A stretch of DNA of 64,000 nucleotides from contig NW_017804242.1 in NCBI RefSeq assembly GCF_001625305.1, forward strand, positions 4,733,695 through 4,797,694, read 5' to 3'. The DNA comes from Branchiostoma belcheri. Its lineage: Eukaryota > Chordata > Leptocardii > Amphioxiformes > Branchiostomatidae. Under the pieces are notes generated by a model that was not told the DNA's origin, ran no database searches, and saw nothing but the letters and a program-made list of their open reading frames with translations. This document shows positions 23,340 to 33,989 of this stretch, one piece after another (within the stretch, counting starts at the first letter, position 1; the number at the start of each line of letters is the position of its first letter). The position numbers and the translations under genes were made by a program.

Positions 23340-23724
23340 GGTTTATTGTAAAAAAAAACCTCTCAGTTAGCTGCCCACCAGCGGGTGATAGGTATTCTTC
23401 CAGAAGAGAATGGAGTACATAAAACATAACAATACATCTACTTATTTACAATTACATACATTACTTCTAGTTATTCAAAAGAAACAATTGTGTAACATAG
23501 TATGTGCTTTACTTGTTCATGTCCCTCATGTGCTTTATTAGGCCTTGTTTGAACTTTTCATGTGATGACACTTTTTGAAACCCTTGTGGTAGAGAGTTCC
23601 ATGCATGCTGCAGTAGCACTGTATCTGAATGTTGACACCGGACACAGTAGATTGTAGAGCATGGCTGGTTGTTTGGAAGATACAATTTGGTTACTGACTG
23701 AGATGAAAGATTAGCTCAGAATGT
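23340..23724 (-). mobile_element. LINE 3' end, minus strand
   Basis: A start-less minus-strand frame of about 71 codons ends with TAA at 23509-23511. It contains the LINE-tail hallmark AWNSLPQGF followed by a basic amphipathic end (FKQGLIKHMRDMNK), as in CR1/L2/Jockey-type polymerases. The 3' untranslated part continues to about 23340 and contains an A-rich run with ACAATAAA. It is 5'-truncated and abuts a copy of another repeat (22865-23176). Confidence 0.55.
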
Positions 23725-25543
23725 CACAGCATCCATGACTATATGATATAAGATGCCATGTTGGTAGATATTTCACCCAGACGGAATACTTAACGATCAT
23801 TTTTCTAAAATAATTATGATAATCCTCCTTTGTATAATGTTTTATGTTCACTCCGTGCAAATGCCGACGGCACCTAAGATATACGCAAACACGTTTTAAA
23901 TATATATTTATCATCAATGATCATAACAATAATAATAACAAGCAATATTGTTCACAGTAACAACAACTTGATAATAAATCAGGCTATTTGCAGAGATCAA
24001 TTCATCAAAGTCACTTGCTGGGCAAAAGACAATAAGAGACCGTAATAAATTAAAGATATTGTAGATACACAAAAGGGAAAGCTGTGACATGTAATGTAAA
24101 GTCTGCATTAATTGTTGAGGTTTTTGAAAAAAAAAATTAAAACCAACAATGCTTGGTGTATTGTGACTGTGAACTATGAAGCGTCTGTATCAAGCACGCA
24201 AGAGTCAGTGGCAATGGTAATGATATTGACACATTGTCAAAGGGTGCCTCTAGCTTAGATATGCTCTGTATATTTTTGTTCAGTCAGCACCATGTCAGGG
24301 AAAAGACTCAGAGCAGTTGTAGATGCATAGGGCCATGGCATACTTTACCACTCAGTCCCTCACTCCTTTCGCCTGAAAGAAACCAATGAAAGCATTCGTT
24401 CACACAGGTTCCAAATATTCCCAAAGAACATCATCTTTTTATATCATACGGGGGTATCATCGGACTATCTCCCATTTTGTATTGCGGTTACTCTTCTTTA
24501 CACGTTTATTCAAAGATCTCGTAATGTGCCATGTAGCACATCATGGGGTCGATGGCACATTAATTATAAAAAAAAGATATTTCATTGTATGAATGCAGAA
24601 TGCATACATTGAAAACCACAGCCTATGACATATTTAAATCTAGATAACTTGGCTCTGGTGTAAAAGGCTTCAGTCCAATTTTTCCTTAAGTTCTCTATTA
24701 TGTCGAACATCGAGGATATTACGCAAGAATTAAAGTATTTATGTAGCACAAAGCCAGCATTTTACAGGAGGTAAAGTGTGGGTCGTCCGTATATTAGCTA
24801 TCCCCAGGATCATTATGTTTAACGTTGCTCGTCAAATTCTCTCAAAATTATACTGAAAGGTACAATATCAGGATGACGATTCGTACATACTAGGTGTAAT
24901 CGTTAGCTATAATTATCTAAAATTGATATAATAAAATATATCAAATGACGAAATATATGAAAATCATCATTTATCAAAACAAATAAAACAAATATCACAA
25001 TACGTTTGCAGTTAATGAACAACAAACTTGACTTTGCTTTCACCTGATGATAAACGTTTAAATATCACTTTGAAACTACATGCATTAATTTTCACAGCTA
25101 CATGAAACCATGCATTAGCATCACTTGACTATTAAAATGACCGAAGTGAGCCCCCCACTGCCATTCAATATGCCGGAATCCTCTTAGCGTAACATCAAGT
25201 TGAACTTCTAAAATTGCCATCTAGCATCCACATAATCCAGGCTTACCACGACCAACCCTACATAAACGTGCATGTATTGAATTTTTATTGTCGGATGATT
25301 GGAAACATGTGAGCCACCCGGTAAGCTCTCTGAAGCACATCGGCTTTTTAAATGCAGGAGCGACGTTATTATTGCGGTTTCGGTACGCCGTGAAGTGCCT
25401 TTTACTTTGAAGACAGTTCTTTTACGCAAATTATGAAAGAGAAAGCATCAACTAGCACTTGGCAGCGTGAAAGTTTAAAAAAATGAATATTCAATTGTAA
25501 GAGAATACATCCAGAGAGAATTAAATTCTCAAAATAGCAATGA
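23725..25543. other. Non-coding, apart from repeat I at 24515
   Basis: A minus frame at 25208-25429 has some coding character and an internal donor-like GTCGTG|GTAAGC, but no acceptor partner. The rest is AT-rich. Confidence 0.4.
24515..24630 (+). repeat. Repeat family I, copy 2
   Basis: CTCGTAATGTGCCATGTAGC and GGTCGATGGCACATTAATTA match the copy at 8395 with scattered substitutions. Confidence 0.35.
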
Positions 25544-25803
25544 ACTAGAAAGGGAACATTTGCAAAGCAAATGCATAATGTTTACCTTCGCATAGGTCTG
25601 CTCTGTAAATTCTTACTCAAACACATTCATATATATGGTCAGACAGGAGTCTAAATCCCCCCCTGCTATAAAATTGCAACATGATGTAACCCAACACCAG
25701 TTACCAAGGCCACAGACTTCTGGTTCAGGACATTGACCCTTTTTGTTTGGAGAAGAAGAGGAAACCGAGCAAAAACAATACGTTTTCCTTTGGTAAACAT
25801 AAA
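25544..25803. mobile_element. Repeat family D, copy 2
   Basis: Closely collinear with the copy at 6552, including CATTTGCAAAGCAAATG and a long identical block around TATAAAATTGCAACATGATG. Small insertions and deletions separate them. Confidence 0.6.
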
Positions 25804-25954
25804 AGTTTGATTGAGCTTGCAGAGACTATATCTAAACATAGGAGGTAGTATCAAATGGTCCTAATGTTTTATGATGAATCTACATTATTTCCTAGATGGA
25901 GAGCATCGTCTTTTCTTTATCTTAATTACGGTGAGTTTAATGGTCGACTTCCCC

Positions 25955-26110
25955 TCTTTAATGCGCCAGCTCGAGCTCGTACCTCTCCAATAACCTCAAA
26001 TAGACCACCACCTAGTACAATATTTAAATTCTCGGTCCGCAGAGCCATTAGGTCGCTCGTAATGACCTTGTGTGATATTATCGTAACCACATTTCCATTT
26101 CGACCAAAAT
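25955..26110 (-). mobile_element. Repeat family H, copy 2
   Basis: The minus strand is open for about 60 codons (NVVTIISHKVITSDLMAL, later GGGLFEVIGEVRARAGAL) and aligns with the peptide of the copy at 13335. The protein is unrecognised. Confidence 0.4.
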
Positions 26111-26874
26111 GTTTTATAGTCTACGCTGAGTGTTGCTTTTAAAAAATCAACGTAATACTTTATTGATGATACTTGATTTTAGGGTCTTCCATGAAGCCAG
26201 TCAGCGGCGCCGTTTATCGATATCTGTTTAAACTGCAGCAAGTATCGTGTAAGATTGCTGTAGTAAAATTTGAATGTGAAGCTCCAATCTTTACGGGTCA
26301 AATAAACAGGATGCATTTCCGTATGTAGGGTAACGGTCACACTATACTTTATAAATGGACTATCAGCTATTTTTTTTATTCTTCACCGGTTTAAAACAAG
26401 CACGGCCACACTGTAAGATTTTTTATTAGTGTCGTTTTTAACGTGTGAGGTCAATGTTATGACAACTAAAAGGTTGTGGGTATCGAATGTTTATTAAACA
26501 TATGCAAAACACAGTCTATGCTATGTGCCAACTGTTCCACAATGGTCTTTTTATTCAAAATATCAGGTAACGCACGAGTCATTGTTCATTGCTAGGGTAC
26601 TTCCGACGGTTTACCTGGTAGAATATATATATTACACATGGTGCATCACGTACTATTCGGTGCAAGCCCGTGCAAATGTCATATATGCCCCGGTTCTTTT
26701 GGAGATCAGATATTCACTGCTGGAACCGATGCTAGTTAATTATATAACTATATATCTTGGTCTATTCCATACAGCGAAAAGGGTGAAAACAGTAAGTACT
26801 ATCGAACGAAAGCTCATCTGCATATCGACATATACTTGGCATTTTGGGCACGGAATAGTGAGCATGACTACTTT

Positions 26875-27165
26875 GTGAAGAGTGTGGAGGAGGCAGTGTA
26901 CATCAGAGCCCATCAACTCTCTCGATCTCGGAACTTCCTGAACCTCTGAGATTCCGTCTTCCGGCCACTTTTAATTCACCCTTGACGTCAATACGCTTCC
27001 GGATTCCGGATAGTCAGCGCAGTGAATCCGACGAAGGTCGACGAGATCAACTGAAAGTTCTTGATGGGTGTTTCTTTGTTTTGGAACAAATGTTACAGCT
27101 AAAATAAGTTCTGCTGTTGAGTTGCTTTCTGGAGAGTATACAGGAAGGCAGAAAGAACCCGACAT
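26875..27165 (+). mobile_element. Probable Penelope-like element C-terminal fragment
   Basis: The plus strand begins with a VEEAVYIRAHQ segment, resembling the EAIxIR motif near the end of GIY-YIG endonuclease domains in Penelope-like elements. A related frame nearby continues with RFRLPATFNSPL and ends at about 27108. The copy is degraded and 5'-truncated. The assignment is by remembered motif only. It may have served as the insertion site of the LINE that follows at 27191. Confidence 0.4.
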
Positions 27166-27190
27166 ATGTAAACAGTATATGGATGATTAA

Positions 27191-27556
27191 ACTGTTTCTA
27201 AGTCTTCTAACCACCCTCATGAAGTTATCCCACCAAGAGAGAACACTGTATATAATCTTAGGAAGAACAGCAATAAGTTTAAGTTCCCATTAAGCCGATC
27301 GGACAGACACAAAAACTCCTTCATTGTGAGAGCCGTAAAAGACTTGTGATGTGTATTAGACATGTATATATATATTGTATTTTAAAGTGAAATTGTACTA
27401 TTTTAACCTACGTGTTCTTGATGTTGATTTTTAAATGATGATGATGTTTTTAATCTATTGTGATGATGTTTGTAAAATGTCAATGCAATTCAGACGTGCC
27501 CGAAGTACTCGGCACGTCTGCAATGTTGATATTTAATAAAGATTTGATTTGATTTA
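27191..27556 (+). mobile_element. LINE 3' end with perfect terminal hairpin and (TTGAT)n tail
   Basis: The plus strand reads as a LINE polymerase C-terminus (VYNLRKNSNKFKFPLSRSD, then SFIVRAVKDL) with TGA at 27347-27349. The 3' untranslated region ends in a perfect 10-bp stem, CAGACGTGCC at 27491-27500 with GGCACGTCTG at 27511-27520. AATAAA (27535) and short GATTT repeats follow. A hairpin followed by a short repeated tail is the arrangement recognised in trans by CR1-type reverse transcriptases. It is 5'-truncated and adjoins a Penelope-like fragment. Confidence 0.75.
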
Positions 27557-27944
27557 CCACCTTGCTCTACCTTTTTAATTTATGGCCATTTTGGGCGCAT
27601 CAACAGGGACTCGATGCTATGTATGGATGTCGACTCAACAGTTTTTGAAAAGAATTTGCACGGCTGCTCCAGTGTTTGAGGCGGCTACTGCTTCTAGTGC
27701 AACGACGTCTGTCGTTTTAACAGCAAGCTATGTATGTCGCGCCGTCTGCCGAGTCTAACTAGAACTGACTGACATTGTGTGAAAACATCAGTGTAAGCGT
27801 TTTCTGCAATAGACTATCTAGACGTGGTCACCGTGAGACCAATAGAGATATTTGTGAAACACTAACAGGAAAGAAGCCATATATTCATGACCAAATAGCT
27901 TATTTCTACCGGCAAAAACGAGCGTATGTTTACTTTTTAAAGAT

Positions 27945-28105
27945 TTGCCAAGTAAATTCGTGTAATGGCAGTAAAATTAAAGTCAAGTTTGCTTATCTAA
28001 TTTACTAAAAAGTTTATGACCGAAATTGCCAGACTTGTCTTTTATTTACTACCCTTGTAAATACCCGACTTTACTGACATCTACCACCATTGGCAAGTGT
28101 TGTTT
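27945..28105. mobile_element. Foldback element family B, shortened copy
   Basis: The right part carries TTTACTACCCTTGTAAATAC and CCGACTTTACTGACAT. The left part has a decayed inverted counterpart (GGCAGTAAAATTAAAGTCAA). Confidence 0.5.
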
Positions 28106-28324
28106 ATAAATAACGTGGATCGGGACTCATTAACAACTAACACTGGTATACCGGCGTATCTTCATTGCCCAAGGCAACAAACTGAACTGGAATCCGGAAG
28201 TAGTATTTGGTCAATCCTTGTCAACCCAGGTATCGTACGCAGCGTACATAATATCAGTCATTCTAAATGGTCTGTCGCTTTCAACTAGCCCTATCGTTAT
28301 CATTATCTGGGACGCCTCCCATAA

Positions 28325-28555
28325 AAACCTTTATTTATTGATGGCACTACTCAGCTACCAGATAACGTCCACAAAAAGCTAGAGGGACCCATACAGGTAA
28401 ACCATTCACTTGTCCCTGACACGGCCGTTATTCTCGGCCTTTTTATTACAAGCAGGAAATTAGACGATCTATTTCACGTCACGGGGAACTTCAACGACGG
28501 CCATCTTACTTCACCATGGATGAAATTGATGAAAACCTTGTGTTTTGTCCTGTAG
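28325..28555 (+). other. Start-less open frame of about 76 codons
   Basis: The plus strand is open from just after a stop at 28322 to TAG at 28553-28555, with no methionine until near its end. The content looks coding (LPDNVHKKLEGPIQVNHSL, then SRKLDDLFHVTGNFNDGHL), and the second half is GC-richer than its surroundings. A possible acceptor (ttgatggcactactcag) and donor (ACAG|GTAAAC) lie within it. It could be an exon or a decayed element frame. Confidence 0.25.
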
Positions 28556-29396
28556 GGGTGCAACAAATCATTTGTATGAATGGAAATTTGCCAATCTGGT
28601 GTCTCAACATTAATGCCATATACATTACAAACTGCAGTGATTAAATACATATGTGCTATTGTGTATGTTTCGGAAATGTGAAGGCAAATTTGTGAGCAAC
28701 TTGTTACTAACCAGTGCGTTACTGAGTTACCCTAAAATGTACGTTTTATGTAAACGCACATTATACATTCTTTAACTATTGTGTGGACAACCTGATACTA
28801 ATTAGTACGATGTCAGTATTGTAGCAACGTGACAGCTTTATAACACAATGAACGGCAAACTTATATGTAACCATCTAATAGTAAGTACACCCTTAAGGAC
28901 ACAACGGAACAAAGGAGATGCCTGAGGGTTTGCCGGATGCACCTCAATAGAACACGATCACCCCACAGAAAAGTGGGACACCTCTTTTATGGCCGTACTG
29001 GGAGGGCGAATTCCATCACGGCGTCATCCCCCAAGAAATTGGACGATATGTATTTCCCCGAAGGTTTCCCATTTCTCTTCTTTCTAAGTAAAATCAATGT
29101 TACATGGAGCATCTCATGACACAGGATATATAAAGTAAATCGATCTACATATTACACACCTTTTCTATATGATCGGAAGTTGCGGATGTAATATTTAGGA
29201 TCTGTTGCCAGCAACTGTACGTTGAAGAACTAAGGCTACTGTCCGTGGAAGAAACAATTTCGGCGGGCGTGAATACCATGTCATCAAGTAGTTATAGATT
29301 ATCGTTATAGGAAAGGGTTGAAGAACGAAGAAACGTGACTTTATTAGCCTCCACCAAACTAACAGCGCGGGTTCAAAAACAGTAATGTTTAGCTAA

Positions 29397-29500
29397 AAAG
29401 GGAAATAATTTACCATCACTTAGCCGGTGGGCCACCGCCATTTGCCCGTGCGTAATTGACCTTCTCGAGGACTGACCCGCCTGGCAAATTATTTCCCTTT
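29397..29500. repeat. Short inverted repeat flanking a GC-rich core
   Basis: AAAGGGAAATAATTT near 29397 is exactly inverted as AAATTATTTCCCTTT near 29486, with a further CCA/TGG match inside. The ~70-base core (AGCCGGTGGGCCACCGCC and onward) is GC-rich and itself nearly palindromic. It may be a tiny TIR element or a cis-regulatory stem. Confidence 0.4.
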
Positions 29501-30198
29501 CTGTCCAATTCTGCTATCCACATCCCCCTAAAGGGACCTGGTGGAGTCTATAAATCTATGGTGATGATCGAAAATAGAATCTCTATTGAAAGAGGATTCA
29601 GAAGTGATGAGCACGCATTGCCAGCGAAGACATGTCGAGGGCATTTAGCGGCAACGCAGATGGAAGTGATCTCTTCCGCTCTTATTGTTTACGTTTGAAT
29701 TATTCATGATCCCTGAAAAACCTGGTAATGATGCTATTAACGTATTTTTTACGATTTTTACAGTCTTGCCAGCCACTTTACACACACTACTATTCTACCA
29801 AGGAGTAAGATATATAGGTAACTGATAACAGTTGGGGAAGTAAAAGGCGGTAGAAGTGAACCCCGCCTTCCGATACCTTGCTCTGGATTTGATGGGGTAA
29901 CAGCCTACTTCTTCTATAGATTAAAAAAAAAAGCCATGGGACTGCCATGAAAGAGAATGGTTTATAGTGTATTCAATATAAAAAAAAACATATTCGCAGC
30001 ACCAGTGCTGAATTTCGGGTTTGGTACACAAACACGTCCTTCAAATATTATCAGGACTAAGTTATACGCATTATACATTACAAATGTATAATAGACTTAA
30101 GAAAAATTCTGAATCCTGGAAAATTAGTAATGTCACGACTCAAAGTTCTTGACCTTTCTTAACACGTTTTTGCTGGTGCATCACAGTTGGTGGTACAA

Positions 30199-30433
30199 TC
30201 ATGAATAGTTGTCACTGGTGGCATTACGGCAGCAAGCCAAATTTTGCGCCAGGCACCGTTTTGCGGCATCGGCGTTTGCTTCCATATCATAGCAAGCATC
30301 ATCGCACTCAATCGTCACGTAGAATACCAGATCTTCGATAGCTCTGGCGGAGTCTGTTCGCTCAGCGAGCTGTTCGCAGTTAGTGTGTCTTTGTCTTGTA
30401 ACAAAATCTTCAAGCGACTTCCAAAAAAAGACA
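30199..30433 (-). CDS. Last coding exon of a small cysteine-rich gene
   Basis: This is the C-terminal exon of an unrecognised minus-strand gene. After an acceptor (tcttgtcctag) one base completes a split codon, then 77 codons run to TGA. The residues are acidic and helix-like (SLEDF, RAIEDLVFYV). Six cysteines lie in the second half, with a CDDAC motif and a terminal ACC pair, suggesting a secreted disulfide-bonded domain. Base composition is clearly more GC-rich than the flanks. The split codon (GC from the upstream exon plus T) is in phase with the exon at 31372-31611. A second possible acceptor 17 bases further downstream in transcription would be out of phase. No AATAAA was seen within about 200 bases after the stop. 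The family is unknown; secretion is inferred from the cysteines and the upstream hydrophobic run. Confidence 0.55.
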
Positions 30434-30699
30434 CTAGGACAAGAGTCTTCCATTGGTGAGTATAGATACAGTCTTTAAATGTGCTTTGGTTGGTTTTTAA
30501 AAACAACGTTGCACTGCACTGCTGCAGATAGGATGTCCCTAAAGACAGTGGTATTAGAGATATCATGAGCTGCGGATGTAATCGATAATCACAAATCTCG
30601 GAGGATGTTACGCTATGCTGTGCAAAGCAACAAGAAGGAGGGTGTAGAGATATCAATGACTTCGTTCTCATTATTATTCGTATATTGTTTGAGATATAA

Positions 30700-31023
30700 A
30701 GGCGAATCCAATGCAGTTTCAGGGCAGCAAAACCAAATATCCTAAATGACATTTTCTAGCACGTTTTTACCATCATTTCATAGTTGAAGCGTTTGGTATA
30801 GTCTCCAAAGAAGCTATGTGAGGCGCCTCTTTAGTTTCTGGGTCCCGCCAATAAATACCTAGCTAGAATCTGCCTACGATACAAAACAAGTATTCATTAA
30901 TATTTTCCGTCAGCGACATATTTGCCTTGCCTCCCAGATATCAGTAGGTTATGCAATAGGTTGATTCAACCATAAAATGGACTTCAAAAGAGTTTGCCGC
31001 ACTAAAATTGCGCTGGATGCCTT
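30700..31023. mobile_element. TIR element family A, complete copy
   Basis: The ends are near-inverted repeats of about 30 bases: GGCGAATCCAATGCAGTTTC-type at the left, and the complement of TAGGGCAGCAAAC/GGCATCCAGCGCAAT-type at the right. The interior is non-coding and contains CTGCCTACGATACAAAAC. Homologous copies lie at 11957, 17795, 19693, 51149 and 56449. Its size (about 320 bp) and lack of coding mark it as a MITE-like non-autonomous DNA transposon. It sits in the intron of the cysteine-rich gene. Confidence 0.65.
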
Positions 31024-31059
31024 AGTTAGTTAAGTTTCAGTTATTTTCATGGGGAGCAA

Positions 31060-31200
31060 TCTGCCTACGATACAAAACAAGTATACAGCTATTTTTGCGA
31101 CATAGCTGCTTTGCTTCCCAGATTCAACTTACCTTGAAAATGACCATGAAATGGACTTCAAACAGTTTGCCGCCCTAAAATTGAATTGCGCTGAATGCCT
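31060..31200. mobile_element. Duplicated right half of the family A element
   Basis: This repeats about 150 bases of the preceding element (30869-31023), including CTGCCTACGATACAAAACAA and the right terminal repeat. Even the flanking TTATTTTCAnGGGGAGCAAT recurs after both right ends. It therefore looks like a local duplication of the element's end plus flank rather than a second insertion. Confidence 0.6.
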
Positions 31201-31371
31201 AAGTCTAGTTTCCCTTATTTTCAAGGGGAGCAATTTGTTCAAATGCCTATTATTCTGCCTTCAAAAATGCCTTGCTGCAACTCACTACAATGGCATCTGT
31301 CAAAGGCAGCACCATGATTAAGCACTGTTAAAACTAGAGCAGATGGCTTTGAAGTGGGCCCATGCACTCAC

Positions 31372-31611
31372 GCGGAATTGCTGTGCTCTAATGCTTTAGA
31401 AGAGTCCATAACTTTAAGTCCTCTATTGGCCCTGCTAGTTTCATCGATGACATCAACCCACCAACTAGTACTGTTAGCCAGCAATCCTGTTATCTGACGG
31501 ATATTAGAGTGTACTGTAGGCATATTTCCCCAGATACATCCGTGTATCGACATCGCTAACAACAATTTGTAGACCGTCAAGGACGTAATCCGTGCCCCGG
31601 GCTCAATTTTC
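31372..31611 (-). CDS. Internal coding exon of the same cysteine-rich gene
   Basis: This 240-base exon has a strong acceptor (tatttcttttcag) and a near-consensus donor (GC|GTGAGTGC). It contains 79 uninterrupted codons and starts and ends inside codons (one base in, two bases out), so both flanking introns are phase 2. The peptide has a hydrophobic run (TVYKLLLAMSIHGCIWG) that could be the core of a signal peptide or membrane anchor. A polar segment with WWVDVIDE and NRGLKVMDSSK follows. It joins in frame to the exon at 30199-30433 across a 938-base intron that contains an inserted TIR element. The initiator methionine probably lies in an exon I could not find; the first internal Met is inside the hydrophobic run. 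No family was recognised. Confidence 0.6.
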
Positions 31612-31614
31612 CTG

Positions 31615-33654
31615 AAAAGAAATACATTATTGTTTCAAGATGCTTATTGCACTTTTTGTATGTAACGCACCGATGGCGTTCTGTTTCAAGCGGGAATGTC
31701 AAAATGCGCGAGTAGTGAATGAATCGGACATGAAGTATGTACAAAGTCTTTGGAAAACTTATTTCTGCAATCTAGTGCCCCTTGACATTTGCTGACTATA
31801 TCTGATATACAATAGCAGTGCCGACTTACGTCCTTGTAAGTACTCTTTAGAAAGCATCTAAGATGAATATGATCTTTACTAGTAATGGACGATGCGTTGC
31901 TGAAAGGTCGGTTGATTATCTATGCAAGTGATCACTATAAGCACACTAGTGATGACTACTCTTGAGACTGTACATCGAGGTAAGCACAAACATAAATTCC
32001 ATTATTTTTCTCTCAGTTAGCAACAGAGCTATCTATGTGAAGACCTGTTATACGTGGTTGATTTTGAGCCTGCACATTTTAGATAGTGGTTCACTGTTGG
32101 TACGTTAATGGTACGGAAAAGTGTGAGTGACTGGTTCTCATAAATGTGTTATCAGTTACATTGTGTTTTGTGATATTTACATCCATGAGAAATGGAGGTA
32201 TTGTTATTGGTATATCTCATAGACATAAAGTTAAAATCCTGATCTGTTTATTGCATATTTAAATTATATTTAAATGAAGTTTATCGCATATTTAAGTGTG
32301 AAACTACAAGATATATTTTGCTGAAACGCAACCTTGCATATTTGTTTGCATGAGTGAAGCTAGAGACACTGAGACTATGCTGTGCTGAAATGCAGTCCTG
32401 CATGTAAAATCACGTTACATGTTTTCCAAACTTAGTTAGAAAAGACCCCCCTACCTGTCAAACTACTGGGAAAGACCTATCTCCCGCTGCTTCACCCTAA
32501 TTCCTCTTGCTATGGTATTTGGGAAGTGGTAGGATGTTTCTCGTAGATAACACCATGTAGTGACCCATGTGCGTCACTCTGGGTGACGAATCTACGACGT
32601 TCCAAATGACAGCCACTGATTAACAATAGCTATACTTTTACATAAATTCCCAGGGATCGGGAAACCCAAGCATGCATAACATGAAAGAGTGCAGTACCGT
32701 GAAATGCAACAAACTTTAAAATCGTCTCTTTCAAAATTGCTCGCTGAAATAACCACTAATGTGTATGTGTGATTTTTAATTGAATATGTGCTGTTTTGTA
32801 AAAATAGTAAGCAATTATTACATATATTCTTAGCAATTATTACATATTCTCGTTTGCCTAATTGTCTGTTTGCGTGTGTGTGTTTCAGGTAGAAATGTAT
32901 ATGGCTGAATGCAGTTTGTCCCATAGTGAGAAAGTCATTAATCATTTCTACATCTGATCAGTATGCGCTCGCTGCTTTCAGTGTTAGCTCCTCGACAGCT
33001 GTTTCCCCTGTGCAACTAATAACAAATTGATCCTTTTGTTGAAGAGAGATTGTCACTCCTCCTAAAATTGGAGCCTTCTAAACACCGCGGTTGATGAAAA
33101 GAGAATAAAGAAAACATTTACGTAAGGTTTAATATTTCATGGAGATCTGAGGTCTCAGACTTCCTGTTTGTTTTCATTATCCTTATCTAATCCCAAACAG
33201 TGCCTCAGTCAATAAAAGCATTTCCCCACCTCCAGTAGCGTCAGTCAGTCTCCATGCCGATCATTGACAAGCATTATTCTGTAATTTATGATTATTCTTT
33301 CCTACTATTGATCTTTCCTGCATGCACCCTATTGCCATGGTATGGGTAAGACAAGGTCTGGTTCGCTAACGATTGACCATAACCGTAAAACATATCATAT
33401 CGCCACCTGATTCTATACAGCAGCAGTCAATTGAAAAACTGCAATCAGGCTCTTTATTTCAATCGAAAGCCCAGGTCAAGGTTGCATAGGTATTATTGAA
33501 TTTGCAATATCGTTTCAGAGACTATTTTTATTGCTGAAAAAAAGTACATGTGCAGGGAAATCGGAGTAATTTCAACTGTGTACTACTACTTTACACTGGT
33601 GGCTATACACGTGGTACTATTTGTAAAAGAAGAAGTCGTTAACTTATTTAATTC
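31615..33654. other. Upstream flank of the cysteine-rich gene
   Basis: Expected to hold the first exon or promoter of the minus-strand gene ending at 30199, but no exon in the right phase was found. The minus frame at 32592-32945 (117 codons) is composition-driven. A TG-rich run lies near 32870. Confidence 0.35.
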
Positions 33655-33985
33655 AGCCCCTGTCACACATTCAGAACCTTCCTCCGACCAGCAAACAAAA
33701 GAAAGTTGGCTGGCGTTCGGCATCAGTCTGACAAGATTAAGTCCACGCGTACCTTTCTATACTAATTGAATCAAATTTGAGTTAAATTTAAGTGAAATAT
33801 GACCCCAAAACACTCGTACTCCCGAACATCACACCTGCCAAGCATCAGCCGACCATGGCCGAACCTTCCGTCCACACACTTGAAACATTCCGCTGGCGCA
33901 TCCGAACATTAGCCGACCTTGCTCCTGATCTACTCCCAACTATGATTTGGGGGTTCGGGAGGCCATATTCGGCTATGTTTGACTT
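33655..33985. mobile_element. TIR element family C, copy 2
   Basis: It begins AGCCCCTGTCACAC and ends with a decayed complement of it after GTTCGGGAGGCCATATTC. It shares CTTTCTATAC, AATTTGAGTTAAATTT and the GGGAGGCCATAT end with the copy at 4735. It is non-coding, about 330 bp, MITE-like. Long proline- and threonine-rich open frames over it are by-products. Confidence 0.5.
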
Positions 33986-33989
33986 GGAC

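Noticed and set aside
26525-26878. 117-codon plus-strand frame
   Set aside because: Tyr/Ile/Thr-rich composition, no splice support, and it ends where the Penelope-like fragment begins.
30315-30752. 145-codon minus-strand frame overlapping the cysteine-rich exon
   Set aside because: It extends into the TIR element and runs in a different frame from the exon supported by splice phase.
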